The notes beneath the pieces are model-generated. The model worked only from the letters and a program-made list of their open reading frames with translations, was not told the DNA's origin and did not search any database. The translations under genes were made by a program, and so were the position numbers. A stretch of DNA of 47,667 nt from Acidobacteriota bacterium (GTDB lineage: Bacteria; Acidobacteriota; Blastocatellia; Pyrinomonadales; Pyrinomonadaceae): positions 1 through 47,667 of the forward strand of contig JAFDVJ010000020.1 of the NCBI GenBank assembly GCA_018269075.1, given 5' to 3'. Below are positions 18,406 to 26,398 of this stretch, piece after piece. Position 1 is the first letter of the stretch. Each line of letters starts with the position of its first letter.

Positions 18406-18954
18406 ATGAATAACTCAACCATTAAACTTATGTTTTTGGCTTCTCAAAAGTTCGAATCAGGTAAAGCTGTGAGAGGGGCATTTTTATTAACCGATTCGGA
18501 AACAAAACCTAATGAATTTAGATGTACTAATCCAATTCGGCCGACAAGTCTTCAAAATATTCTTTATGGCGATACAATGGAGCAATACATTTTGGTGGAA
18601 TTAATCGGAAAACCGCTTTATACAACTATTTCCGAAAAACCCAATTTGATTCTTGTGAAAGACCCCACTTTTTTAGATTTAAGGCCCAAAATCAGCACTC
18701 CAATTTTGCAACTGACCAAGGAAGAAGAAATTAATACGGCCCAGAGAGGAAATGGGGATTTTCAATTATTCACATCATCTACCGGAAAATTCGACCCGAT
18801 TGTCGTTAAAACACATTATCAATTTCCCGATGATAAAAACCTCGCCAAAGAAATGTTGGGGCCCATCTTCAACCGTTATGATTTGACCGAACCGTTTAAT
18901 AGAATCTCAGTGGCTCTCGAACAAGTTCACATTCAGAAGATTGGCGAAGTTTAA
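18406..18954 (+). CDS. Small protein upstream of the SNF2-DnaJ gene
   Basis: This 182-aa soluble protein ends only six bases before the start of the SNF2-DnaJ gene, so the two are almost certainly translated from one message. The N-terminal half has the patterned segment VRGAFLLTD, then NEFRCTNPIRPTSLQNILYG, consistent with a small beta-rich domain. The C-terminal half is longer-looped. No catalytic motif is evident and I do not recognise a family. Preceding it is a 128-base AT-rich spacer that probably carries the cassette promoter. Confidence 0.65.
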   Translation: MNNSTIKLMFLASQKFESGKAVRGAFLLTDSETKPNEFRCTNPIRPTSLQNILYGDTMEQYILVELIGKPLYTTISEKPNLILVKDPTFLDLRPKISTPILQLTKEEEINTAQRGNGDFQLFTSSTGKFDPIVVKTHYQFPDDKNLAKEMLGPIFNRYDLTEPFNRISVALEQVHIQKIGEV

Positions 18955-18960
18955 TATTCT

Positions 18961-21615
18961 ATGAGTTTTCTAAAGGACCTCACCCTAAAACTGAGCAGCT
19001 CCGTTGCTCCGATAGAGCAGCCGGATAATCATACCTTACAATTACTGCAGGTTGCCGACATTCTAGTTACGGAATTCCCATTACCGAAACCGAAACAATC
19101 CATAGTTAATATTGGAATTCCAAGAACAGAAGTTAATATCAGCAAAAATTTTCAACCGGCTTTTAGTCCCGCTCGGGTTCTCAGAATAACAAAGGGCCTG
19201 CTTCCACCGGTCAAAACAGGCCCTAATCTGCTTTTTCAAATTAATGAGATAACATCGAATTCGTATTTCTCAAAACCTAAATCGGTCGGTATTTCAAATC
19301 TTAAGGTCAACTTTGATGTTTTTGTATCGGATGACATATATCAAAATGTCCAATCCCCCCAAATTGGAAAGAATCTTTTCGAAAACTTAGAAGCACCAAT
19401 AATTAGTCATGATTTAATCGATGAGTTATTCAGGTTTCCTCAAAAAACTGAAATATCCGAAAACCTCTTCAGACGACTTTTAGCTCAAAAGGTAAATGGA
19501 AAAAGTTATGATAAAAAGGGGAGAACTCAACCGGAACAACCGGACCTCTTTTCACAGAATGTCAAACCAAAGCAAAAGTCTAATGATTTCGTAAAAGCCT
19601 ACAAGAGAGAGAAAACTCAAGGTTCAATTTCGAGCCATCAAACAAAAAGTCTGACTTTTTGGGATTTACTATACCCGATTTTACTTCCGCCGCTCGACGT
19701 TAATTTCAATTCGCAATTTGAACTCTTCGCACCGCTTTTCAAGTTTCAACCGGCCGGTATCGAATTTCTGGTAAAAAATGAATCCGCTTTGTTGGCAGAT
19801 GAAATGGGCACCGGAAAAACCGTTATGAGTTCCGTTGCGCTTAAATTGCTTTTCAGGCTCGGCAAAGCAAAAAAGGCGCTAATAATTTCCCCTGTCAGCT
19901 TACTAAAAACTTGGCAGGACCATTTATTAAATTGGGCCGACGAGTTGGAGTTAACTGCTGTCCGAGGAACACCCGAGGTTAGAAAATTGGATTGGTCTTA
20001 TAACGCCCACGTCTATTTAACAACTTATGACACCATTGCCTCGGATTTCTTAACGAAAATCAAAAGGCATCATAAATTCACATGTCCCAAATGCAAATTA
20101 AATTTGAATCTGGGTAATAAAATTACCCTTGAAGATGAAGATTTGCCTAATTATTCTTGCCCTAAATGTAAAGTTATACTAAATGACTACATAATCAAGA
20201 ACTTACCAAAAAAATCATCAATCGTAGACCCTAGTATTTTTGAAAGTTTCGATGTAGTTCTGATTGACGAAGCACAATACATTAAAAACAAATCGAGTGA
20301 CCGAAGCCGCGCCGTCAGGTTGTTAAAGCCGAGATACAAATGGGCATTGACCGGGACGCCGATTGAAAACAGACTGGACGACTTAGTTTCAATTTTCAGT
20401 TTCGTAAAGCCCAAACTATTTAATAACGATAGCGTCTCTCCGCGACGAGCAGCTGAACTTATTAAGCCTTACTTTTTAAGACGACTAAAGAAGGATGTAA
20501 TGAAAGACCTGCCGCCAAAGGTCATACAAGAAATCTGGCTGGAGCTGGATGACGACCAGATGAAAGCGTATAAAAGCGTAGAGCAAGCAGGAGTAAAAGA
20601 AATTGAGGATTTGGGCGGCAGGGTAACAAAATTACATATTTTTTCGCTGATTGGAAAACTCAAACAAATCTGCAATTTTGCGCCAGGTAAGACCAAAAGC
20701 TCCAAAACCGAGGAACTGCTTGATTTGGTTGAACAAATAAAAGCCAATGGGCAAAAGGTTATCGTTTTCTCTCAATACGATGTTGAGGGAGTCGCAAAGC
20801 TGGAAAAACTATTACAGCCATTCGGTGTATCTCTTTTGAAAGGCGGTATGAGCGATGCGGCCAGAAACATGGCTATTGAGAGATTCAAAAAAGACCCAAG
20901 CATTGCGGTATTTTTGGCGACAATAAAAACCGGTGGAGTTGGATTAACCTTAACAGAGGCGAGTTATGTTATACATTTTGACCACTGGTGGAACCCGGCG
21001 CTAATGTGGCAGGCCAATGATAGAGTCCATCGAAGCGGCCAAAAAAGTTCTCAGGTAAATATCTACAGTTTTTGGATGCAGGGAACAATCGAAGAAAGAA
21101 TTCATTTCATACTCAAGGAAAAGGGTCTTCTTTTTGATGAAGTGATAAATGGTTTATCGGTTGATGATGTTGATGAGATGTTCTCAATCGACGATTGGCT
21201 TGAAGTTCTTGGAATTAAAACCAGCAGGCGAAACACCGAGAGTTCAAGAACCAGAGAAACCAGTTCTCACCGGCATCATAACTCGACGAATACTCGTTCT
21301 AACCAAACCTCCGGACAAGAACGAAAAGAAGATGACCAAAAATCCAACAAGAGCAGTGGGCAAAAACAATCGAATCAAAGTCAGAATCCCAGCTATGCTT
21401 ATTTTAGTGATGAATTGACATTTGCGTTTTCGGTACTGGAAATTCCTCCGTATTCTACTAAAGATTTGATTATCAAAGCCTACCGGGATTTAATGAAAAT
21501 CCACCATCCTGACAAAGTTGGGAAAGGGTCGTCGGACTCCATAAAAAGGGCTGAGGAAAAGTCTAAACAAATAAATGCAGCCTACGCGATATTGAAAAAG
21601 CATAAATACGTATAG
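18961..21615 (+). CDS. SNF2 ATPase with internal zinc ribbon and C-terminal DnaJ domain
   Basis: This 884-aa protein has an unassigned N-terminal region of about 230 residues. The helicase has motif I DEMGTGKT near 280-287, motif II DEAQ near 436-439, ALTGTPIENR as motif III, and QANDRVHRSGQ as motif VI. Between motifs I and II, four cysteines (near 375, 378, 400 and 403) form a zinc ribbon. After motif VI comes a polar low-complexity linker rich in Ser, Asn, Gln and Lys. The last 70 residues form a J domain with the HPD triad near 849-851 (IHHPDK), which would recruit an Hsp70. Swi2/Snf2 enzymes remodel protein-DNA complexes, so the fusion suggests coupling of that activity to chaperone recruitment. 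It sits tightly between two small unknown genes. Confidence 0.92.
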   Translation: MSFLKDLTLKLSSSVAPIEQPDNHTLQLLQVADILVTEFPLPKPKQSIVNIGIPRTEVNISKNFQPAFSPARVLRITKGLLPPVKTGPNLLFQINEITSNSYFSKPKSVGISNLKVNFDVFVSDDIYQNVQSPQIGKNLFENLEAPIISHDLIDELFRFPQKTEISENLFRRLLAQKVNGKSYDKKGRTQPEQPDLFSQNVKPKQKSNDFVKAYKREKTQGSISSHQTKSLTFWDLLYPILLPPLDVNFNSQFELFAPLFKFQPAGIEFLVKNESALLADEMGTGKTVMSSVALKLLFRLGKAKKALIISPVSLLKTWQDHLLNWADELELTAVRGTPEVRKLDWSYNAHVYLTTYDTIASDFLTKIKRHHKFTCPKCKLNLNLGNKITLEDEDLPNYSCPKCKVILNDYIIKNLPKKSSIVDPSIFESFDVVLIDEAQYIKNKSSDRSRAVRLLKPRYKWALTGTPIENRLDDLVSIFSFVKPKLFNNDSVSPRRAAELIKPYFLRRLKKDVMKDLPPKVIQEIWLELDDDQMKAYKSVEQAGVKEIEDLGGRVTKLHIFSLIGKLKQICNFAPGKTKSSKTEELLDLVEQIKANGQKVIVFSQYDVEGVAKLEKLLQPFGVSLLKGGMSDAARNMAIERFKKDPSIAVFLATIKTGGVGLTLTEASYVIHFDHWWNPALMWQANDRVHRSGQKSSQVNIYSFWMQGTIEERIHFILKEKGLLFDEVINGLSVDDVDEMFSIDDWLEVLGIKTSRRNTESSRTRETSSHRHHNSTNTRSNQTSGQERKEDDQKSNKSSGQKQSNQSQNPSYAYFSDELTFAFSVLEIPPYSTKDLIIKAYRDLMKIHHPDKVGKGSSDSIKRAEEKSKQINAAYAILKKHKYV

Positions 21616-21633
21616 TTTTATGCACTTGAATTT

Positions 21634-22329
21634 ATGAAAGAAATTCTTAATTCAGATGAATTTAGATTGCTTCAGTTTTTCAGGTCTCTTTCAGAAGAGG
21701 GTAAGTTTGAAGCAATGGCGGCAGTGGCGTCGAAAGCAGTTGAAGAGTGTATTCCAAATACAAGCATTTACGAGTTGATGCCCGATGATGTCGACATCAA
21801 ACCAGAAGGCATTGATTTCATTTATGAGACATATTCAGTTAGCCACGTCATTCATTGTGGAATGGAAGAGACCGGCGACCCCGAACATTATTTATTTGGA
21901 ACTTCACTTTTCGACGAAAGTTTTACTATTCCCAATTTCGTTTATGGCGCGGGGAAAGCTGCCGACGAGCAGGGAAGATGGTTTAATTATGATAAAGAAT
22001 TCGCTCGAAATTATATAAATTCTTGGCGGCAGGAAATTGCATTGGCATGTGTCAGATTTAGGGAAACAGAGGCCGAACTCAATAAAAATCTAAGAAGCAA
22101 CCTTGGTAAGAGATATAGCGAATTACCACTTGATTTACAAAAAGAGGTAAATCGACAATATGGATTCAATAATCCTAAGATGCCCAACAAAGACGGCAAC
22201 TTATATGCGTTAATCATAAAAGATAGCCCCCTGACACGTGAAAACTATTTGGCAGAATGTAACCTTAAGGAAGAGGAAATTACTGATGACGATGATTTTT
22301 CTATCCCACCGATGTTTAGAAGAGAATAA
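21634..22329 (+). CDS. Acidic hypothetical protein downstream of SNF2-DnaJ
   Basis: This 231-aa soluble protein begins 18 bases after the SNF2-DnaJ stop and probably ends the cassette. It is acidic, especially at both ends (ELMPDDVDIKPEG; KEEEITDDDDFS). In the middle is a segment rich in aromatic and small residues (HYLFGTSLFDESFTIPNFVY). No catalytic motif, signal or membrane segment is visible and I do not recognise the family. Confidence 0.65.
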   Translation: MKEILNSDEFRLLQFFRSLSEEGKFEAMAAVASKAVEECIPNTSIYELMPDDVDIKPEGIDFIYETYSVSHVIHCGMEETGDPEHYLFGTSLFDESFTIPNFVYGAGKAADEQGRWFNYDKEFARNYINSWRQEIALACVRFRETEAELNKNLRSNLGKRYSELPLDLQKEVNRQYGFNNPKMPNKDGNLYALIIKDSPLTRENYLAECNLKEEEITDDDDFSIPPMFRRE

Positions 22330-22732
22330 TTTTGAAATTTTTCATCAAAAGGAGTTTCCCCTCTTCTTTTTTCGCCATCCCTCGCCGGTCTCTGCTATCT
22401 TTTCACCGCATCAACATCGTTATCAATCGACTCTCCATTTTTGCACAGCGAGAAGAACGGCAGAAATTGGTGAGAAAGCATCGCCAACACCGTACAATAC
22501 AAAATCTATACGCCCCCTCAAGTCACCCCTCAAGTCACCCCTCAAGTCACTAGCTGTTCCGACCACACGAGCGGTCAATACGCCGGTCGACTGTCAGTTT
22601 AATTTAGCAACATTAACCTAAAACAACCGGCCGGTCTGTTTTGCTAATAGCCTGCCGAGCATCCAATCCCGAATTACTCTAATTTATGACGCATCATTAT
22701 TTAGGAGTTTCATATCTTTTCCTAACATTCAC
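22330..22732. other. Gene-free spacer at the island's right side
   Basis: These 403 bases separate the end of the SNF2-DnaJ cassette from the convergent integrase gene. An open frame runs through part of it, but it overlaps the previous gene, lacks a good ribosome-binding site and has low-information composition, so I do not call it. The only clear structure is a short tandem repeat at 22514-22550. Confidence 0.6.
22514..22550. repeat. Three tandem copies of a 12-base unit
   Basis: The unit CCCCTCAAGTCA occurs three times head to tail (22514, 22526, 22538) with one extra C. The copies are identical. Possible meanings are iteron-like protein-binding sites near the integrase end of the island or simple slippage; nothing here decides. 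Confidence 0.9.
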
Positions 22733-23992
22733 TTAATTGATAAAATTATTGCCGTCCTTACTTTGATTAAACATTTGACCGGCATTAAAAATTGATAATG
22801 CATCAGCTATTCTCTGCACGGCTTGAGTATTAGGATTAACGTATCTGGCAAATGTGTTCATCTGCGTATGACCGGAAATCTTCATGACTTCCATCGGCGA
22901 AAGGCCGGCTTGAATCATTCTGGTGATTGCCGTATGCCGGCAATCATGAAAATTAAATCCTTCTATATTTGCATCCCGACAGGCAGAAGAAAATGAACGC
23001 TTCACGTTATCTTTAATACCAAACACAATTTCATCTAAATCCTTGGGTGATTGATTCCAAAGACGCGTAAGTTCCTCATAAACTCTCCCCGTCATGCCGA
23101 CCGTCCGGGCTTTTGCTGTTTTGGTGTTAAAAGCCAAAATGTTGATGATTCTATTGTCTAAATCAACATCTCGCCAGACTAACTTCAAAAGTTCGCCGCA
23201 ACGCATGGCTGTATCCAACGCTGTAATGATTAGAGGGCGAAGATGCTCGCGATTACTCTTTGCCTTTGCCGTTATCTTTTTGCCGTTCCGTTCATAAGTC
23301 AGCGTAATATATTCGCCGCAAACTTGCAGCAAACGTGATTCTTCGTCATGAGTCAAAATTCGTTCCCGCTTGGTTTCATCAGCCAGACTGATTATGCCTT
23401 TTGCATTGAGAAAAGGAGACCGGCCCAGCCAGCCGTTATAAATGGCGTCATTAAGCATGGTACGAAGAAGCGCCAGTTCCCTGTTAACGCTTGCAATTGC
23501 CCGAGGCCGCTCAACGATTTTCTTTTCACCCTTTTCATCCTTCTTTTGAATTTTAACGGGCTCGTCCAAACGCTTCTGTTTGAACCTCTCTACGTCGGCC
23601 GGTGTAATGTCCTTAATCCGTTTATTTCCAAAGTGAATCAGAAGTTGTTTCAATAGATTCAAGGCCGAGCGGTATGAGCGCAGGCCGGCCACCTTTCGAT
23701 TCTGATGGTATTTGGGAGGAATTAATTTTCGCTCTTTATAATCATCCGCCAATTCGCGGAATGTCATTTTTGCGCCATCAATGGCCCGCTCACCGTTGTC
23801 TTCATATCTCGAAGCCAATTCATCACGGAGTCTTCGAGCGTGACTTTTGTTATCGGCCCTAGCGGTATATTCCTTTTTCTTTCCGTTCCCTTCAATCCTG
23901 ACAATTCGGGCATACCAAACCGACTTTCCGCTTCGGTCTTTCTTTTGAATAATCCCCCAATCCTTAGTGTTTTTGATACTTTTATCTTCCAT
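22733..23992 (-). CDS. Tyrosine recombinase/integrase beside the tRNA-Thr junction
   Basis: About 419 aa. I use the ATG at 23992; an in-frame GTG at 24013 would add seven residues that are encoded by a direct repeat. The N-terminal domain (about 15-80) is arm-binding-like and the core-binding domain covers about 90-190. The catalytic domain has Arg in DTAMRCGELLKL, Lys in FNTKTAKAR, HDCRHTAITR, SGHTQMNT and the nucleophile Tyr in ARYVNP. It is a homologue of the recombinase at 3872-5065. It lies about 150 bases from the tRNA-Thr fragment and reads away from it, the expected geometry for the enzyme that integrated this island. Confidence 0.93.
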   Translation of the reverse strand: MEDKSIKNTKDWGIIQKKDRSGKSVWYARIVRIEGNGKKKEYTARADNKSHARRLRDELASRYEDNGERAIDGAKMTFRELADDYKERKLIPPKYHQNRKVAGLRSYRSALNLLKQLLIHFGNKRIKDITPADVERFKQKRLDEPVKIQKKDEKGEKKIVERPRAIASVNRELALLRTMLNDAIYNGWLGRSPFLNAKGIISLADETKRERILTHDEESRLLQVCGEYITLTYERNGKKITAKAKSNREHLRPLIITALDTAMRCGELLKLVWRDVDLDNRIINILAFNTKTAKARTVGMTGRVYEELTRLWNQSPKDLDEIVFGIKDNVKRSFSSACRDANIEGFNFHDCRHTAITRMIQAGLSPMEVMKISGHTQMNTFARYVNPNTQAVQRIADALSIFNAGQMFNQSKDGNNFIN

Positions 23993-23993
23993 A

Positions 23994-24024
23994 TGACTCA
24001 CACTTTGACTCACACCTACAGGTG
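23994..24024. promoter_or_regulatory. Direct and inverted repeats upstream of the integrase
   Basis: Just before the integrase ATG, the ten bases TGACTCACAC occur twice (23994-24003 and 24006-24015), twelve bases apart. They are followed by the inverted repeat CACCTACAGGTG (24013-24024). Their position in the integrase leader suggests regulator or arm-type recombinase binding sites. Function is inferred. Confidence 0.45.
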
Positions 24025-24143
24025 ATAATTGACGATTTCTAAGGAGAATTACAGATGAGACAAGAATAACATAATCTATTGTAATACAGCAAGTTACGGC
24101 ATTCTTTCAGACTTGAGATAATTGAAGAAAATAAGCGATTTTT

Positions 24144-24190
<47 letters not shown>

Positions 24191-24272
24191 AATATCTTCT
24201 ATCTAGACCAATTTTTTTGCCCCGCATCATTTGATCGAAGCCGATTAGAGTCGAATCGGAGCGGTAGTATTT

Positions 24273-25001
24273 TTAATTCGGGTCGAAACGCAGGTCTTCG
24301 ATAGCGGGCGATTGTTTGCCAGCCGGCAGGGCGGAAACGAAATTACGGACCAGTTGATCGGTGCCGGTTATGGCGTTGCCGACGACGACAGCGAAGGCGC
24401 CGGCGTCGAAGGCGCGGCGGAGATCCGCGGGCGAGCGCAGGCGGCCCTCGCCGATGACCGGGGTCGAGACTCTGGAAGCGAGCTTTTCGATCAGATCGAA
24501 ATCCGGGCCGGCGATATTTTTGGTTTCATCCGTGTAGCCGGAAAGCGTCGTGATGACGGCGTCGAAACCGGTTTCCTCGGCCGCCCGGACGCCCTCGGCA
24601 AATGTCGCCACGTCGGCCGCGGTCGGCCGCCGGATTTCGCGGCGGATCCGGGCGACGATCCGATCGAGTTTTTCGTCGCCCGGACGCGCGCGCGAAGTCG
24701 CGTCGAGGGCGATTACGTCCGCGCCGGCGGCGGCGATTCGGCCGGCTGATTCGAAGGTCGGGGTGATATAAACGTCGCTCGTCCCGGTGACGATTTTGTA
24801 GATGCCGAGAACCGGCAGTCGGACCGCGGCTTTGACGGCCGCAATATTGACCGGCGAATCGATCCGCACGCCGACCGCACCGTTCTGCTCGGCCGTTTCG
24901 GCGAACGCCGCGATGATTTCCGGTTTGGCGAGGGGCGAATCGGCCGGCGCCTGGCACGAAACGATCAGACCGCCGCGCCATTGTTCAAAAATACTGCTCA
25001 T
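24273..25001 (-). CDS. nanE: N-acetylmannosamine-6-phosphate 2-epimerase
   Basis: This 242-aa cytoplasmic TIM-barrel enzyme interconverts ManNAc-6-P and GlcNAc-6-P. Family hallmarks are visible: the GGLIVSCQAP start, GAVGVRIDSP, the lysine strand LGIYKI, the ADVIALDAT segment and the phosphate-binding C-terminal GAFAVVVGNAITGTD. Length is normal for the family. Its ATG overlaps the stop of the kinase gene by four bases, showing tight translational coupling. It is the last gene of the leftward amino-sugar cluster, next to the island junction. Confidence 0.93.
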   Translation of the reverse strand: MSSIFEQWRGGLIVSCQAPADSPLAKPEIIAAFAETAEQNGAVGVRIDSPVNIAAVKAAVRLPVLGIYKIVTGTSDVYITPTFESAGRIAAAGADVIALDATSRARPGDEKLDRIVARIRREIRRPTAADVATFAEGVRAAEETGFDAVITTLSGYTDETKNIAGPDFDLIEKLASRVSTPVIGEGRLRSPADLRRAFDAGAFAVVVGNAITGTDQLVRNFVSALPAGKQSPAIEDLRFDPN

Positions 25002-25996
25002 TTGATTGCTGTGTTGTCCAGATTCCTTAATAATTCCCCGGAAATTTCGATGCCCGCCTGCTCGTAGGCGAACAGGACCGCGCCGAGCGCCGCGCCGAAC
25101 CGCGGTTTGAGAACCCTCGCACGCGGCACGATTTCGGCCAGCGCCGACTCGAAATAACGGTTCATCAACGGGGCGCGAAACATTCCGCCGACGCCCGATA
25201 CGGGAAATTCCGCGTCGAACCCCAATTTCGCGGCGACGGCGGCGACGCCTTCGGCGAGCGCGCCCGCGCCGTCCGCGATCCGCCGCCGGAGCGTTTCATT
25301 GCCGGCGGCCGCCGCTTCGTGAACGCGCCGGGCGAGCGCGGCGATTTCGTCGCGCGAAACCCTGCCGTTGTAAAAATCGTCGGTCAGCTCGCGGATCGCG
25401 CGGCGCTCGAAAAATTCGAGCACGATTTCCAGGATTCCGGCCGCCGGAAGCAGGCCGTCCTGCTCTTTGATCGCGAGGCGAATCGCCTCGGCGGCGAGCC
25501 AGAAACCGCTGCCCTCGTCGGAGAAAAGATAGCCGAGGCCGCCCGCCCGCGCCGTTTCGCCGGTTTCGCGGCGGCCGAAAACCACCGAACCCGTGCCGGC
25601 GATCACGATGACGCCGGGGCGGCCGGCGGTCGCGCCGTAGAGCGCCGTCGGCGCGTCATGACCGACCGTCAATCGTTCGGCCCGCAGAATCAAGGCGATG
25701 ATCTCTTCCTTGTAGATCGCGCCGCCGGTCATCCCGCAGTGCGCCGCGGCGAAGACCGTTTCGTCGATCGAAGCGAGACCGGCCGCTCGCAAAGCAATGC
25801 CGACCGAATCCGTCACGGCCGCGCGGAGTCTTTCGCGCCCGCCGGGCATTTCGGCGTGATTCGACGGGCCGCCCGTGCCGCGCGCCAGCACGCGGCCGTG
25901 ACGGTCGGCGATGACCGCTTCCGTGTGGCTCTGACCGCCGTCGATGCCGAGATAGAGCTCCGGCCCGTTTTCGTCGGATTCGATGTCTTTCACCAT
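24998..25996 (-). CDS. N-acetylglucosamine kinase-like, BadF/BadG ATPase family
   Basis: This 332-aa member of the ASKHA fold has the first phosphate loop LGIDGGQSHTEAV near the N-terminus, a second loop VIVIAGTGSVVFG near 131-143, and the adenosine motif VSGVGGMFRAP near 268-278. BadF/BadG family members in this context phosphorylate amino sugars such as GlcNAc or MurNAc. Overlap with nanE and the NagR-like operators upstream in the locus support GlcNAc or a related hexosamine as substrate. A 99-base spacer with a hairpin precedes it. Confidence 0.85.
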   Translation of the reverse strand: MVKDIESDENGPELYLGIDGGQSHTEAVIADRHGRVLARGTGGPSNHAEMPGGRERLRAAVTDSVGIALRAAGLASIDETVFAAAHCGMTGGAIYKEEIIALILRAERLTVGHDAPTALYGATAGRPGVIVIAGTGSVVFGRRETGETARAGGLGYLFSDEGSGFWLAAEAIRLAIKEQDGLLPAAGILEIVLEFFERRAIRELTDDFYNGRVSRDEIAALARRVHEAAAAGNETLRRRIADGAGALAEGVAAVAAKLGFDAEFPVSGVGGMFRAPLMNRYFESALAEIVPRARVLKPRFGAALGAVLFAYEQAGIEISGELLRNLDNTAIK

Positions 25997-26015
25997 TTAG
26001 CAACGATCCGGTCTT

Positions 26016-26058
26016 TGATCTTTGGTCTTCGATTTCAAAGGTCAAAGAACAAAGATCA
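26016..26058. repeat. Intergenic hairpin between metallopeptidase and kinase genes
   Basis: The arms 26016-26029 and 26045-26058 can pair with 13 of 14 matches around a 15-base loop. It lies in the spacer of a leftward gene series and may modulate expression or be a dispersed palindrome. It has no T tract on the transcribed strand, so I do not call a terminator. Confidence 0.5.
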
Positions 26059-26095
26059 CATTCACCGGAAAAATATTCAGAAACTTAAATTTATT

Positions 26096-26398
26096 TCAGC
26101 CGAGCAAGGCGGCCGCGAACTCGGCGGCGAAGGCCTCTTCGGCCGGCCGGTCGAGCCGCAGCTCCCGCGCGAAGAAATGTCCGAGCTCGTGCGCGACGAT
26201 CGTCTGTTCGCCGAATGCGCCGGTTTCGACGGCGCGGAGGTTGACGTAAATCGTCTTTTTTTCCTTATCGAACTCACCGGCCGTGACCGGATGCCAGCTT
26301 TCATACACGATCTTAACACCCGATTTTCCGGCGATAAAGACCGGATCGCGCGTGCCGAACTCTTCAATGATCTTTTTGGCCGTTTCCGCTGCCTTCAT
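26096..26398 (-). CDS. Minimal zinc-metallopeptidase-like protein (ImmA/IrrE-like)
   Basis: This 100-aa protein starts at the ATG at 26398, overlapping the stop of the FAD oxidoreductase gene (ATGA). It contains the zinc-protease signature HELGH in AHELGHFFARE and a downstream acidic helix EEAFAAEFAAALL that could give the third ligand. This is the core layout of ImmA/IrrE (DUF955) peptidases, which cleave repressors, but without any extra domain. It may be a regulator of its neighbours or a degenerate fragment. Confidence 0.7.
   Translation of the reverse strand: MKAAETAKKIIEEFGTRDPVFIAGKSGVKIVYESWHPVTAGEFDKEKKTIYVNLRAVETGAFGEQTIVAHELGHFFARELRLDRPAEEAFAAEFAAALLG

Noticed and set aside
22238..22621. 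127-codon ORF after the SNF2-DnaJ cassette
   Set aside because: It overlaps the end of the previous gene in another frame, encodes the tandem repeat, and has no ribosome-binding site.
24203..24213. Third NagR-like operator (TATCTAGACCAA)
   Set aside because: Only half of the palindrome fits and it lies downstream of nanE beside the tRNA fragment, with no promoter to control.
24241..24274. Rho-independent terminator after the tRNA fragment
   Set aside because: A 6-bp stem (CCGATT/AATCGG) is present, but the nearest T run is about ten bases away on the plus strand, too far for an intrinsic terminator.
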